DNA of 64,000 nucleotides, taken from Conchiformibius sp. (GTDB lineage Bacteria > Pseudomonadota > Gammaproteobacteria > Burkholderiales > Neisseriaceae). Positions within the stretch are counted from its first letter, which is position 1; each line of letters opens with the position of its first letter. Shown here one piece after another: positions 16,956 to 25,350 of this stretch. The position numbers and the translations under genes are program-made. Below the pieces are notes generated by a model. The model did no database searches, was not told the origin of the DNA, and saw only the letters and a list, made by a program, of their open reading frames with translations. Location of the stretch: NCBI GenBank assembly GCA_029984035.1, contig JASBYJ010000004.1:62001-126000 (forward strand). Direction: 5' to 3'.

Positions 16956-17739
16956 AAGCGGTTGGTATGAAGTGCAACAGGCGATGCATGCCTTCAGGCT
17001 GCCTGAAACGCCTGATGACAGGCTGCTTTAGATTTTCAGGCAGCCTGTTGTGCAAACGGCAGCAATCTAAGATATCCGGACGCTCCATGAGAACGGAAGT
17101 CGGTGCATACGGGGTAACGGGGATATTTGTGCGGGGAGAGAACGAGCGAAAGCCGATGAACGATTTGATGCCCGCGGTGGGATGCAATACTATATTCCCA
17201 GTAAAGTACAAAACGCCTTAACACCAGGAATTAACATAAAGACATAATGATGAAAAATTCCAATCAACTTACCAATCGACTTAAAATTATGTGAAGATTT
17301 GCAACTTATTTTAGATAAAGAATTAAAAGCAGGAAATGTTTACTTGAATTGCCGTCCCGTATAAATCGGCCTCAAAAGGAAAGCATTTCCGCATCACTGG
17401 AAAATAGGCTAGCTATCTGGTAAAGAAGCTTTAACAGATAATGTTCACTTTCTATTAATGATGATGTTCACTATGGCCGGACTGATGAATGCGTATGCAA
17501 AATACATGATGATTGATTAGTTGCGGGTCACCTGATTAAGAATAAACATCAATGATTTAGAGGTTTAAGTAGATTAGGCGGCTTTAGTGCTTGCTTGTGT
17601 TTTACATTCATCAAGCCGCCAAAATCCAGCCCTTTTCAGATGGTTTTTTCCTTATGAATATATGGCTTGAAAATTTTTGCCTGACAAACGGCAACAGTTT
17701 TTGAAACGGGTAATGGCGCAGCAGCGCGGAGAAACGGAT
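16956..17739. other. Gene-poor region with a decayed AT-rich relic
   Basis: The first part holds DUS copies that can form a hairpin (17018-17026 with 17040-17048). From about 17220 the base composition turns AT-rich and contains broken coding fragments (listed as a pseudogene). GGCGGCTT at 17578 is matched by AAGCCGCC at 17613, a further inverted repeat. Confidence 0.5.
17250..17520 (+). pseudogene. Decayed AT-rich gene fragment, family unknown
   Basis: Coding-like stretches appear in different frames: one reads NLPIDLKLCEDLQLILDKELKAGN and ends at TAA 17362, later ones read SINDDVHYGRTDEC and similar. At least one frameshift and several stops separate them. The AT-rich composition differs from zwf and from the permease on either side and resembles the accessory genes of the nuo region. 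The shape is that of a small immunity-type or hypothetical protein, but I cannot name a family. Confidence 0.4.
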
Positions 17740-18921
17740 ATGCAGCAGTTGAAAACGGAAAAAGACAAAACGGCGAACCAAAGCCGTGCGGTGTGGTCGC
17801 GTGCAGTGTTGTCGGCCGCATCGGTAATTGTGATTTTGGCAGGCGTGCGTACGGCGGCCGATTTTGTGGTGAACGTGTTGCTGGCTTTGTTTATCGCAAT
17901 TGTGTGTGCGCCGCTGATTCGTTGGCAAACCGAGCGCAAAGTGCCGCATTGGCTGGCGGTATCGGCATTGTTTGCTTTGGTGTTTGCGGTGATTTCGGTT
18001 TTGTTCGGTATGGTTCGGGCAGCCGCGCGGACGTTTGTCGCTTCCGCGCCGTATTATCGGGAATTGTTGACGCAACGTATGGGCAGCCTGCAGGAAATGC
18101 TGTCGCGCTTTAATCTGCCGCTGGAATTTTCGCCGACCATGCTCAACGAGTATCTCGACCCGTCGGCGATTATGGGTTCCGCCAGCGGCTTGCTGATGGG
18201 CATTACCGATATTGCGGGTAATACGTTTATCGTTTTGATGTTGGTGGTGTTTATGTTGTTTGAGGCGCAAAACGGCATTCACCGTTTGTCGCTGGCGTTC
18301 AGCCGCAACAGCGCGGACGCAGTGCGGCAGGAAGAACATATCCGTAGGATTCTGAACGGCATTATCCGTTATCTGGGGTTGAAAACGCTGATGAGCCTGA
18401 TGACGGGTGTTTTAATTTATATCCTGCTGCGTTTGTGCGGCGTGCAATATGCGATTTTGTGGGGCACGTTGGCGTTTTTGCTGAACTACATTCCCAATAT
18501 CGGTTCGATTGTAGCGGCTGTGCCGATGATTTTGCAGGCTTTGGTGCTTAACGGTATGGACGTGGGTGCGGCGGTCGCCATCGGAGTGTTTACCGTCAAT
18601 ATGGTTATCGGCAATGTGGTGGAGCCGAAACTGATGGGGCGTACTTTGGGGCTGTCCACGCTGGTTGTGTTCCTGTCCTTGCTGTTTTGGGGCTGGCTGT
18701 TGGGCAAGGTGGGCATGCTGCTGTCGGTGCCGCTGACGATGGCGGTGAAAATCGTATTGGAATCGGGTGCCAACACACGGCGTTATGCGGCTTTGTTGGG
18801 CGATGTGGAAGAAACCGCTTTGCACAACGCCGAGGTTGTTGTGCTGCCTGAAACCGATGAAGCCGCCGCACAAACCATACGCACGGAAACAGCCGAACAC
18901 AATCCTACGGAGAATATTTAA
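17740..18921 (+). CDS. AI-2E family transporter (PerM/TqsA type)
   Basis: A 393-residue inner-membrane protein with about eight hydrophobic segments and the family core LNYIPNIGSIVAAVPMILQAL...GNVVEPKLMGRTLGLSTLVVFLSLLFWGWLLG. Family members export small molecules or act as ion antiporters; TqsA exports autoinducer 2, but the substrate here is unknown. The ATG at 17740 follows CGGAGAAA at good spacing; upstream in-frame starts at 17713 and 17677 are possible. A DUS separates it from metY. Confidence 0.85.
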   Translation: MQQLKTEKDKTANQSRAVWSRAVLSAASVIVILAGVRTAADFVVNVLLALFIAIVCAPLIRWQTERKVPHWLAVSALFALVFAVISVLFGMVRAAARTFVASAPYYRELLTQRMGSLQEMLSRFNLPLEFSPTMLNEYLDPSAIMGSASGLLMGITDIAGNTFIVLMLVVFMLFEAQNGIHRLSLAFSRNSADAVRQEEHIRRILNGIIRYLGLKTLMSLMTGVLIYILLRLCGVQYAILWGTLAFLLNYIPNIGSIVAAVPMILQALVLNGMDVGAAVAIGVFTVNMVIGNVVEPKLMGRTLGLSTLVVFLSLLFWGWLLGKVGMLLSVPLTMAVKIVLESGANTRRYAALLGDVEETALHNAEVVVLPETDEAAAQTIRTETAEHNPTENI

Positions 18922-19009
18922 GCTGTTTTTCAGGCAGCCTGAAAGCGCCGTTTGAACCGCTCTTCCGATTTTTTAAACCAGATACTGCACGCGCAGGGAA
19001 AGCAAAACC

Positions 19010-20281
19010 ATGAAATCCGAAACCTTAGCCCTTCACGCAGGCTACAAACCCGAGCCCACCACCAAGGCCGCCGCCGTACCGATTTACCAAACCACCAGTT
19101 ATGCGTTTGACAACACACAGCACGGCGCGGATTTGTTCAATCTCAACGTGGCGGGCAATATCTACACGCGAATCATGAACCCTACCACCGATGTGTTGGA
19201 ACAACGCTTGGCAGCATTGGAGGGCGGTATTGCCGCGCTGTGTGTCGCCAGCGGCATGGCGGCGATTACCTATGCCGTTCAAACCGTTGCCCAAGCAGGC
19301 GACAACATCATCGCCACCCAAACCCTCTACGGCGGCACCTACAACCTGTTTGCCCACAGCCTGCCCAAACAAGGCATAGAAGTGCGCTTTATCGACCCCG
19401 ACCGTCCCGAAGACATCGCCAAGCACACGGACGAACGCACCCGCTTGGTCTATTGCGAGAGCATCGGCAATCCTGCCATCAATGTGATTGACATTCCCGC
19501 ATTCGCCCGAGCCGCCCATGAACAAGGTTTGCCTCTGGTTGTGGACAATACCGTAGCTTCTCCCGTGTTGTGCCGCCCCATCGCATTGGGTGCTGATATC
19601 GTGGTCGAATCCCTGACCAAATACATCGGAGGGCACGGCACCAGCATCGGCGGCGCCATTATTGACGGCGGCAAATTCGATTGGACGCGGGGAGAGCGTT
19701 TCCAAGTGCTCAATACGCCCGATCCTTCCTATCACGGCGTGAATTACAGCGAACAGTTCGGTGCCGCCGCCTTTATCGCCCGCGCCCGCGTTGTGCCGCT
19801 GCGCAATACGGGTGCCGCGCTCAGTCCGATGAATACCTTCCTGATTTTGCAGGGTCTGGAAACTTTGGCGTTGCGTATGCCCCGCCACAGCGAAAACGCT
19901 CTGAAAGTTGCACAATATCTGCAAAAACATCCGCAAGTGGCATGGGTGAACTACCCGGGATTATCCGACAGCCGCTATCATGCCTTGATTCAACGCGATT
20001 TCGGCGGACAAGCATCCGGTTTGCTCAGTTTCGGCATCAAAGGCGGCTTGGAAGCGGGCGGCAAATTCATTGACGCGCTGCAACTGTTTACCCGTCTGGT
20101 CAATATCGGCGATGCCAAATCCTTGGCCACCCATCCCGCCAGCACCACCCACCGTCAGCTCAATCCCGAAGAATTGGCGCAAGCAGGCGTGAGCGAAGAC
20201 ATGGTGCGCCTGAGTATCGGCATCGAACACATCGATGACTTGCTCGCCGATTTGGAGCAGGCGTTGCAAGCTGCTGCCTGA
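19010..20281 (+). CDS. metY: O-acetylhomoserine aminocarboxypropyltransferase
   Basis: The 423-residue PLP enzyme of the Cys/Met metabolism family makes homocysteine directly from O-acetylhomoserine (or O-succinylhomoserine) and sulfide. The N-terminus (ETLALHAGYKPEPTTKAAAVPIYQTTSYAFDNTQHGADLFNL), the PLP lysine in ESLTKYIGGHGTSIGG (Lys204) and the length point to MetY rather than MetB or MetC. AGGGAAAG precedes the ATG. The stop codon lies in an uptake-sequence core (GCTGCCTGAA). The presence of metY inside the sugar block is unexplained; no other methionine gene is nearby. Confidence 0.9.
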   Translation: MKSETLALHAGYKPEPTTKAAAVPIYQTTSYAFDNTQHGADLFNLNVAGNIYTRIMNPTTDVLEQRLAALEGGIAALCVASGMAAITYAVQTVAQAGDNIIATQTLYGGTYNLFAHSLPKQGIEVRFIDPDRPEDIAKHTDERTRLVYCESIGNPAINVIDIPAFARAAHEQGLPLVVDNTVASPVLCRPIALGADIVVESLTKYIGGHGTSIGGAIIDGGKFDWTRGERFQVLNTPDPSYHGVNYSEQFGAAAFIARARVVPLRNTGAALSPMNTFLILQGLETLALRMPRHSENALKVAQYLQKHPQVAWVNYPGLSDSRYHALIQRDFGGQASGLLSFGIKGGLEAGGKFIDALQLFTRLVNIGDAKSLATHPASTTHRQLNPEELAQAGVSEDMVRLSIGIEHIDDLLADLEQALQAAA

Positions 20282-20321
20282 AACAGTTTATTTTTGATTG
20301 ATTCATGAAGAGGATAATGTG

Positions 20322-21233
20322 ATGCAGAAATGGTTGGCATGTGTGATGGCCGCTTTGTTGGCGGCAGGTTTTCCCGTTCAGGCAGCCGCAGAACACGAGA
20401 TGGCTTCGGAGGCGTTATCGGAGCGCGAACAGTTGTTTGTCGAAATTGATAAACGCGCAATAATCGGGCCGAAAGTTATCGACTTGGGTGAGGAAGGTGT
20501 GCTGAACTTGCCCCGGGGAATGAAATTTATTGCTAAAGATGATGCCAACAAGCTCATGGAAATGTTCGGCAATGCGGTGAGTCCGCAGCGTTACGGCCTG
20601 ATTTTTCCCGACAGTGAAGAAGAGCTGGCTTGGTGGTTTGATTTGGAATACACCGATTCGGGCTATATCAAAGACGACGATGCCAAAGATTGGGACGTGG
20701 ACGCCATGTTGCAGAGTCTGAAAGAAGGCACGGAAGAACAAAACCGAATCCGCCGAAGCAAAGATATTGCCGAAGTGGAAGTTACCGGTTGGATTCAGAA
20801 ACCCGCTTATGACGATACAACGCACCGCTTGGTATGGTCGGTAGCCGTTCAGGAAAAAAACATGCCCTCAGACAGCGAAGCCAGCGTGAATTACAACACT
20901 TTCGTACTGGGACGCAAAGGCTACATCAATCTAACCTTGATTACCGATACCTCGCTTATCGAACAATACAAACCTTTGGCCATGCAATTGTTGAACGATA
21001 TCGAATTCAAACCCGGTTTGCGTTACACCGATTTCGATTCTTCTACCGACAAAGTGGCCGAGTACGGATTGGCGGCACTGATTGGCGGCGTGGCGGCGAA
21101 AAAACTGGGTTTGTTTGCGGCCTTGGGTGTGTTGTTGGCCAAATTCGGCAAAGTGATTGTGCTGGGGGCGGCGGCTTTGATTGCAGCGGTTAGAGTTTTC
21201 TTCAAGCGCAGTAAACCGGGTGGCGAAGCATGA
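20322..21233 (+). CDS. DUF2167 family membrane protein
   Basis: A 303-residue exported protein: signal peptide (cleavage likely near AAA-EHE), a periplasmic domain with IGPKVIDLGEEGVLNLPRGMKFI and WWFDLEYTDSGYIKDDDAKDWDVDAML, and two hydrophobic segments near the C-terminus ending in FFKRSKPGG. This is the DUF2167 arrangement, function unknown. The ATG at 20322 has AAGAGGA at normal spacing and is preferred over the TTG at 20298. A clean terminator follows, separating it from pgl. Confidence 0.8.
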   Translation: MQKWLACVMAALLAAGFPVQAAAEHEMASEALSEREQLFVEIDKRAIIGPKVIDLGEEGVLNLPRGMKFIAKDDANKLMEMFGNAVSPQRYGLIFPDSEEELAWWFDLEYTDSGYIKDDDAKDWDVDAMLQSLKEGTEEQNRIRRSKDIAEVEVTGWIQKPAYDDTTHRLVWSVAVQEKNMPSDSEASVNYNTFVLGRKGYINLTLITDTSLIEQYKPLAMQLLNDIEFKPGLRYTDFDSSTDKVAEYGLAALIGGVAAKKLGLFAALGVLLAKFGKVIVLGAAALIAAVRVFFKRSKPGGEA

Positions 21234-21263
21234 TGGGTTTCGTTTCAGGCTGCCTGAAACCTT

Positions 21264-21287
21264 AAAACCGCCTTATGGCGGTTTTTA
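21264..21287 (+). terminator. Intrinsic terminator after the DUF2167 gene
   Basis: A 9-bp stem (AAAACCGCC / GGCGGTTTT) with a TTAT loop and T-run. Confidence 0.85.
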
Positions 21288-21301
21288 TCGGAATGTTGCG
21301 C

Positions 21302-21307
21302 TACAAT
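21302..21307 (+). promoter_or_regulatory. Possible -10 box for pgl-glk
   Basis: TACAAT lies 34 bases before the pgl start, directly after the terminator. It is flanked by TGTTGCGC, giving a partial dyad; whether HexR binds here is unclear. No good -35 seen. Confidence 0.35.
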
Positions 21308-21340
21308 GCGGTCTGTTTTCATCGGTTTTAAGGAAGCGCC

Positions 21341-22036
21341 GTGTTTCATTTCCATTCATTTCCTAACGCCCAAGCGGCCGCTTGCGCATTGGCGCAGGCC
21401 GTTTCAGGCAGCCTGCGCGATATATTGCACAAGCAGGAACGCGCCACACTTGCCGTGTCGGGCGGCAAATCGCCGATTGCTTTTTTTCAGGCCTTGAGCG
21501 TGCAGGATTTGGATTGGCCGCGTGTCAATATCACTTTGGCGGATGAACGCATGGTGCCTGTCTCCCATCCCGACAGCAATACCGCTTTGGTGCGTCAATA
21601 TCTGCTGCAAAACCGCGCGGCTGCGGCACGGTGGCTGCCGCTGGTGGACGATGCCGCAGATGAAGGCTGCCTGAAAGACAGTGCGGCAGCCGTATCCTTC
21701 GCACTGCAACATTATGTACAGCCCGATATTGTGGTATTGGGTATGGGGGCGGACGGACATACCGCCAGCCTGTTTCCGCAGGCACCGCAATTGGGCAAGG
21801 GATTGCGTGCCGATTATCCGCAGCCGCTGTTGCATGTGAGTCCCGTTACCGCACCTCATGAACGCATTTCCATGACATTGGCGGCCATCGAGCGCAGCAC
21901 GCGCGTTTATTTGTCGATTGCCGGCGAAGACAAATTAGCGGTTTATCATCGGGCGGCGGAAGGCATATCGCCGCTTTATCCCGTCAGCAGTGTTTTACAT
22001 TCCGAAAAGGCGGATTGCCATGTCTTCTACTCTTAA
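21341..22036 (+). CDS. pgl: 6-phosphogluconolactonase
   Basis: A 231-residue enzyme of the sugar-phosphate isomerase-like fold that hydrolyses 6-phosphogluconolactone to 6-phosphogluconate. Motifs: LAVSGGKSPIAFF, LADERMVPVSHPDSN and LGMGADGHTASLFP. Translation begins at GTG, with AAGGAA at 21330-21335 setting the start. It overlaps glk by 17 bases, so the two are translationally coupled. Two uptake sequences are translated in frame (SGSLR, GCLKD). Confidence 0.95.
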   Translation: MFHFHSFPNAQAAACALAQAVSGSLRDILHKQERATLAVSGGKSPIAFFQALSVQDLDWPRVNITLADERMVPVSHPDSNTALVRQYLLQNRAAAARWLPLVDDAADEGCLKDSAAAVSFALQHYVQPDIVVLGMGADGHTASLFPQAPQLGKGLRADYPQPLLHVSPVTAPHERISMTLAAIERSTRVYLSIAGEDKLAVYHRAAEGISPLYPVSSVLHSEKADCHVFYS

Positions 22037-23018
22037 AGAGCCGGCCAAGTTTTCAGGCAGCTATCCGCGTCTGGTAGCCGACATCGGCGGCACCAATGCA
22101 CGCTTTGCTTTGGAAACATCATATCATGTATTTGAAAAGACGGAAGTTTTGCCGTGTAACGATTATCCGACTTTGGTAGATGCCGTTAAAGAATTTTTCA
22201 AACGCGCGGGCAACCCCGAAGTGAAACACGCCGCCGTAGCCATTGCCAATCCGATTGTCGGCGACTGGGTGCAGATGACCAACCACCATTGGGCGTTTTC
22301 CATTGAAACCACGCGCCAAGCCCTGCACTTGGAAACTTTATTGTTTTTAAACGACTTTACCGCGCAAGCCTTGGCGATTACCCAAACCGCCGACAGCGAT
22401 TTGGTGCAAATCGGCGGTTTGCAACCGGTGGAAAACGCGCCCAAAGCCGTTATCGGGCCCGGCACGGGCTTGGGCGTGAGCGGTTTGATTCCCTCGCCGG
22501 CCGGTTATGTGCCGTTGGCGGGCGAGGGCGGCCACACCAGTTTCCCGCCGTTTGACGATGCCGAAGTGATGATTTGGCAATATGCGAAAAAGAAATTCGG
22601 CCATGTGTCGGCGGAACGTTTTTTGAGCGGCGCGGGGCTGGTGCTGATTTACGAGGCTTTGGCGGAACGCGAGGGCGTGAAACGGCAGAAACTCACGCCC
22701 GCCGAAATCAGCGAACGCGCTTTGAGCGGCCATTTTCCGCTTTGCCGCCTGACTTTGGACATTTTCTGCGCCATGCTCGGCACGGTGGCGTCCAATCTGG
22801 CTTTGACTTTGGGTGCGCGCGGCGGCGTGTATTTGTGCGGCGGGATTATTCCGCGCTTTATTGATTATTTCAAACATTCGCCGTTCCGCAACCGTTTTGA
22901 GAGCAAGGGGCGGTTTGACGCGTATTTGGCGGCGATTCCCGTTTATGTGGTGTTGAGCCAGTATCCGGGCATTACCGGTGCGGCGGTGGCTTTGGAAAGT
23001 CATTTGCGGGCTGCCTGA
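22020..23018 (+). CDS. glk: Glucokinase
   Basis: A 332-residue ATP-dependent kinase that phosphorylates glucose to glucose 6-phosphate. The phosphate loop VADIGGTNARFAL is near residue 20, and GPGTGLGVSGLIP and LAGEGGHTSFPP follow, as in bacterial Glk. The ATG at 22020 lies inside the pgl reading frame with an AAGG site; an earlier in-frame ATG at 21990 is less likely. The stop TGA is part of an uptake sequence (GGGCTGCCTGAA). Together with zwf, pgl and edd it gives the full path from glucose to KDPG. Confidence 0.95.
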   Translation: MSSTLKEPAKFSGSYPRLVADIGGTNARFALETSYHVFEKTEVLPCNDYPTLVDAVKEFFKRAGNPEVKHAAVAIANPIVGDWVQMTNHHWAFSIETTRQALHLETLLFLNDFTAQALAITQTADSDLVQIGGLQPVENAPKAVIGPGTGLGVSGLIPSPAGYVPLAGEGGHTSFPPFDDAEVMIWQYAKKKFGHVSAERFLSGAGLVLIYEALAEREGVKRQKLTPAEISERALSGHFPLCRLTLDIFCAMLGTVASNLALTLGARGGVYLCGGIIPRFIDYFKHSPFRNRFESKGRFDAYLAAIPVYVVLSQYPGITGAAVALESHLRAA

Positions 23019-23689
23019 AACGCTCGGGTTTGATGCTCTGACCGCGAAAGCGCGGTAGGGTACGCGGCATTCGCTTCCTTCATCTCCGTTATCGCGCAGC
23101 TTGGCTTAAACGGAGCGTAAATCTGAAGATATTTTGATTAAACAATCAGTTGGGTTTTACTTCGGTTCGGCGCAAGCTGCGATATACTGTTTTGAAGCCT
23201 GTACTTATGGGGATAAAACGCCCGATTGGATGCCGTCCACGCCGATAATGACTGTTTTGATGCCCGTGCTTTGGAGGTAAGTATGCCGAACGGCAACCGT
23301 CTCCATTCTAGCCCTCGACTCGTAAGCGGGAGCAAATAAAGTCGGTTTGTGCATCGACTTTGCGGAAAACGAACTTAAGCCTTACCCGTAAACGGGGGCA
23401 AATCAAAGTGGGCAGCGGTGATGTCGTTAGTCGGATTGGCACGCATTCTCCCCGTAAAACGGGAGCGGATAAAGTTGCCGTACGCAGGCTGCCTGAATCT
23501 TTCATCTGGGCTGCCTGAAAAGTATTTTCGGGGCTTGTCGTTATTTTTCAGGCTGCCTGAAAAGTTTTTTTAGCGTATGCCGTTATGGATATCGGGTTGT
23601 AACGTTTGGAGCGGTTTGTTGCCATTCGGCGTATCTTTAACTGCCCGAATCTTTCTTCAGGCTGCCTGAAAGACAATCAAGGAAACTTC
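23019..23689. other. Gene-poor region between glk and nudE
   Basis: Holds three degenerate repeats spaced 66-67 bases apart (separate entry) and a cluster of DUS copies (23490-23560). No coding frame with a ribosome site is seen. Confidence 0.5.
23319..23475. repeat. Three degenerate repeats with a 66-bp period
   Basis: CCCGTAAACGGGNGCAAATNAAAGT-like blocks start at 23319, 23385 and 23451. Each contains a small dyad (CCCGT..ACGGG). The 41-44 bases between blocks differ from each other. The copies are too variable for a CRISPR array. Confidence 0.5.
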
Positions 23690-24265
23690 ATGGATTATTT
23701 ACAACACAATCTGACGCCGCCCGAAATCCTATCGGTGCGCGTAGCGGCCGAAACTGCGGTGTTTCAAGTGCAAAGCGTGGATTTGCGTTTCAGCAACGGA
23801 GCGGAACGCACTTACGAACGGCTTACGCCTGCGCGCAAACCTGCGGTGATGGTCTTGCCTTTGCGCGGCAATGAGTTGCTGATGATACGGGAATATGCAG
23901 TGGGCCCCGAACGCTACGAGCTGACTTTCCCCAAAGGTTTGATTGACGAAGGGGAAACGCCGGAGCAGGCGGCCAACCGTGAGTTGCAGGAAGAAATCGG
24001 TTTTGCCGCGCGTCAAATCACGCCTTTGCGCGTGTTGTATTCTTCGCCCAGCCATATGTATGGTCCGATGTATGTGTTTGTCGCCGAAGACTTGTATCCT
24101 TCTGTTTTAACGGGAGACGAACCCGAACCTCTGCAAACCGTGCCGCTGCCTGTTTCGGATATTCCGTTGCTGTTGGCAAATCCCGATTTTGGCGATGCGC
24201 GCAGTTTGTCGGCATTGTTTTTGTTTCAACATCTGTTTGTGCCGTTATCGGGGCGGAATGCGTAA
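23690..24265 (+). CDS. nudE: NUDIX hydrolase, NudE-like (ADP-compound hydrolase)
   Basis: A 191-residue pyrophosphohydrolase with a complete Nudix box GLIDEGETPEQAANRELQEEIGF at residues 83-105. The surrounding pattern (PAVMVLPLRGNELLMIREYAVGPERYELTFPKG...SSPSHMYGPMYVFVAEDLYP) fits NudE, which hydrolyses ADP-ribose, NADH and Ap3A-type dinucleotides. The ATG at 23690 follows AAGGAAA; the frame is open upstream but only through DUS sequence. Substrate is inferred from family. It lies between glk and hexR, with no obvious metabolic link. Confidence 0.8.
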   Translation: MDYLQHNLTPPEILSVRVAAETAVFQVQSVDLRFSNGAERTYERLTPARKPAVMVLPLRGNELLMIREYAVGPERYELTFPKGLIDEGETPEQAANRELQEEIGFAARQITPLRVLYSSPSHMYGPMYVFVAEDLYPSVLTGDEPEPLQTVPLPVSDIPLLLANPDFGDARSLSALFLFQHLFVPLSGRNA

Positions 24266-24379
24266 GCGGTTGTCGTTTATGCCTTTATCAGCTTGAGTTA
24301 TATTGTTACAATTCTCCGTTGCGTTTCAGGCAGCCTGTTATGCTTCGTTTTTAACGCTAAAACAGAAAGTTTCGTTACT

Positions 24380-25234
24380 ATGCTCAGTAAAATCAGCGAA
24401 CAATTGAACTCCCTTTCCACTGCCGAGCGCAAGGTGGCAGAGTGTGCTTTGGGTGAGCCGAAATGGTTTGTTCATGCGGCGGTGGCGGATATCGCCGAAA
24501 AGGCAGGCGTGAGCCAGCCCACCGTTATCCGTTTTTGCCGTACTTTGGGTTATAAGGGGCTGCCTGAATTCAAATTGTCGCTGTCGGCGGGTATCGGCAG
24601 AGCGGGACTGCCTTATGTGCATGAAGAGCTGAATACGGACGACACAATGGCGGATGTCATGGAAAAAGTGTTGGGTAACGCCGCCGCCGCTTTGCTCGGC
24701 GGCCGCCGCAGTATCAGCGAGCATGAGTTGGAAAATGCCATTGCCATGCTGACCCACGCCCGCCGCATTGAATTTTACGGTGTGGGCAATTCGGGCATTG
24801 TGGCACAAGATGCGCAACACAAATTTTTCCGTTTCGGCGTATCCGCCGTGGCCTATTCCGACACCCATACCCAATTGATGGCGGCGGCGGTACTCAGCCC
24901 GCAAGACGTGTTGGTGGTGATTTCGATTTCGGGTTCTTCGATAGAAGTGCTGGACGCTGTGAGTATCGCCAAAGAAAACGGCGCGAAAGTCATTGCGATT
25001 ACACGTCTCGACAGCCCGTTAACGCAGTTGGCGGATTGCGTTTTGGCCGTTCAGGTTCGGGAAGACAGCAACCGCTATACGCCTATGGCATCGCGCCTGC
25101 TGCAATTGGCTATTGTCGATATGCTGGCCATCGGCTTGGCTTTGCGCTTGGGGGAAACCGCCAGTCTGCAATTGGCAAAAGGCAAACGCAGTCTGCGCCG
25201 CCACCATATCGGCGATGAAGATTTCAACGCTTGA
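24380..25234 (+). CDS. hexR: Central carbon regulator HexR (RpiR family)
   Basis: A 284-residue transcription factor: N-terminal RpiR-type helix-turn-helix (residues 1-77; AVADIAEKAGVSQPTVIRFCRTLGYKGLPEFK) and a C-terminal SIS domain (about 125-255; IEFYGVGNSGIVAQDAQHKFFRFG, VVISISGSSIEVLDAV) that binds a sugar phosphate. HexR represses edd, zwf, glk-type genes in other proteobacteria and is released by KDPG. A palindrome ATTGTTACAAT lies at 24302-24312, about 70 bases upstream, and might be an autoregulatory site. The start ATG has only a weak ribosome site. pgi follows after a DUS hairpin. Confidence 0.9.
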   Translation: MLSKISEQLNSLSTAERKVAECALGEPKWFVHAAVADIAEKAGVSQPTVIRFCRTLGYKGLPEFKLSLSAGIGRAGLPYVHEELNTDDTMADVMEKVLGNAAAALLGGRRSISEHELENAIAMLTHARRIEFYGVGNSGIVAQDAQHKFFRFGVSAVAYSDTHTQLMAAAVLSPQDVLVVISISGSSIEVLDAVSIAKENGAKVIAITRLDSPLTQLADCVLAVQVREDSNRYTPMASRLLQLAIVDMLAIGLALRLGETASLQLAKGKRSLRRHHIGDEDFNA

Positions 25235-25235
25235 A

Positions 25236-25268
25236 GGCTGCCTGAAACCGTATCCTGTTCAGGCAGCC
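25236..25268 (+). promoter_or_regulatory. DUS-pair hairpin between hexR and pgi
   Basis: GGCTGCCTGAA (25236-25246) pairs with TTCAGGCAGCC (25258-25268) around an 11-base loop. There is no T-run, so full termination is doubtful. Confidence 0.45.
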
Positions 25269-25350
25269 GGCAATACAGTCAATATGATTCAACAACGGGA
25301 TAATTTGCATCGGATGAAATAAGTTATCCCGTTCGATAATAAGGTGGAAC

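Noticed and set aside
23319..23475. CRISPR array
   Set aside because: Only three blocks, with several differences between copies and no cas genes in the window.
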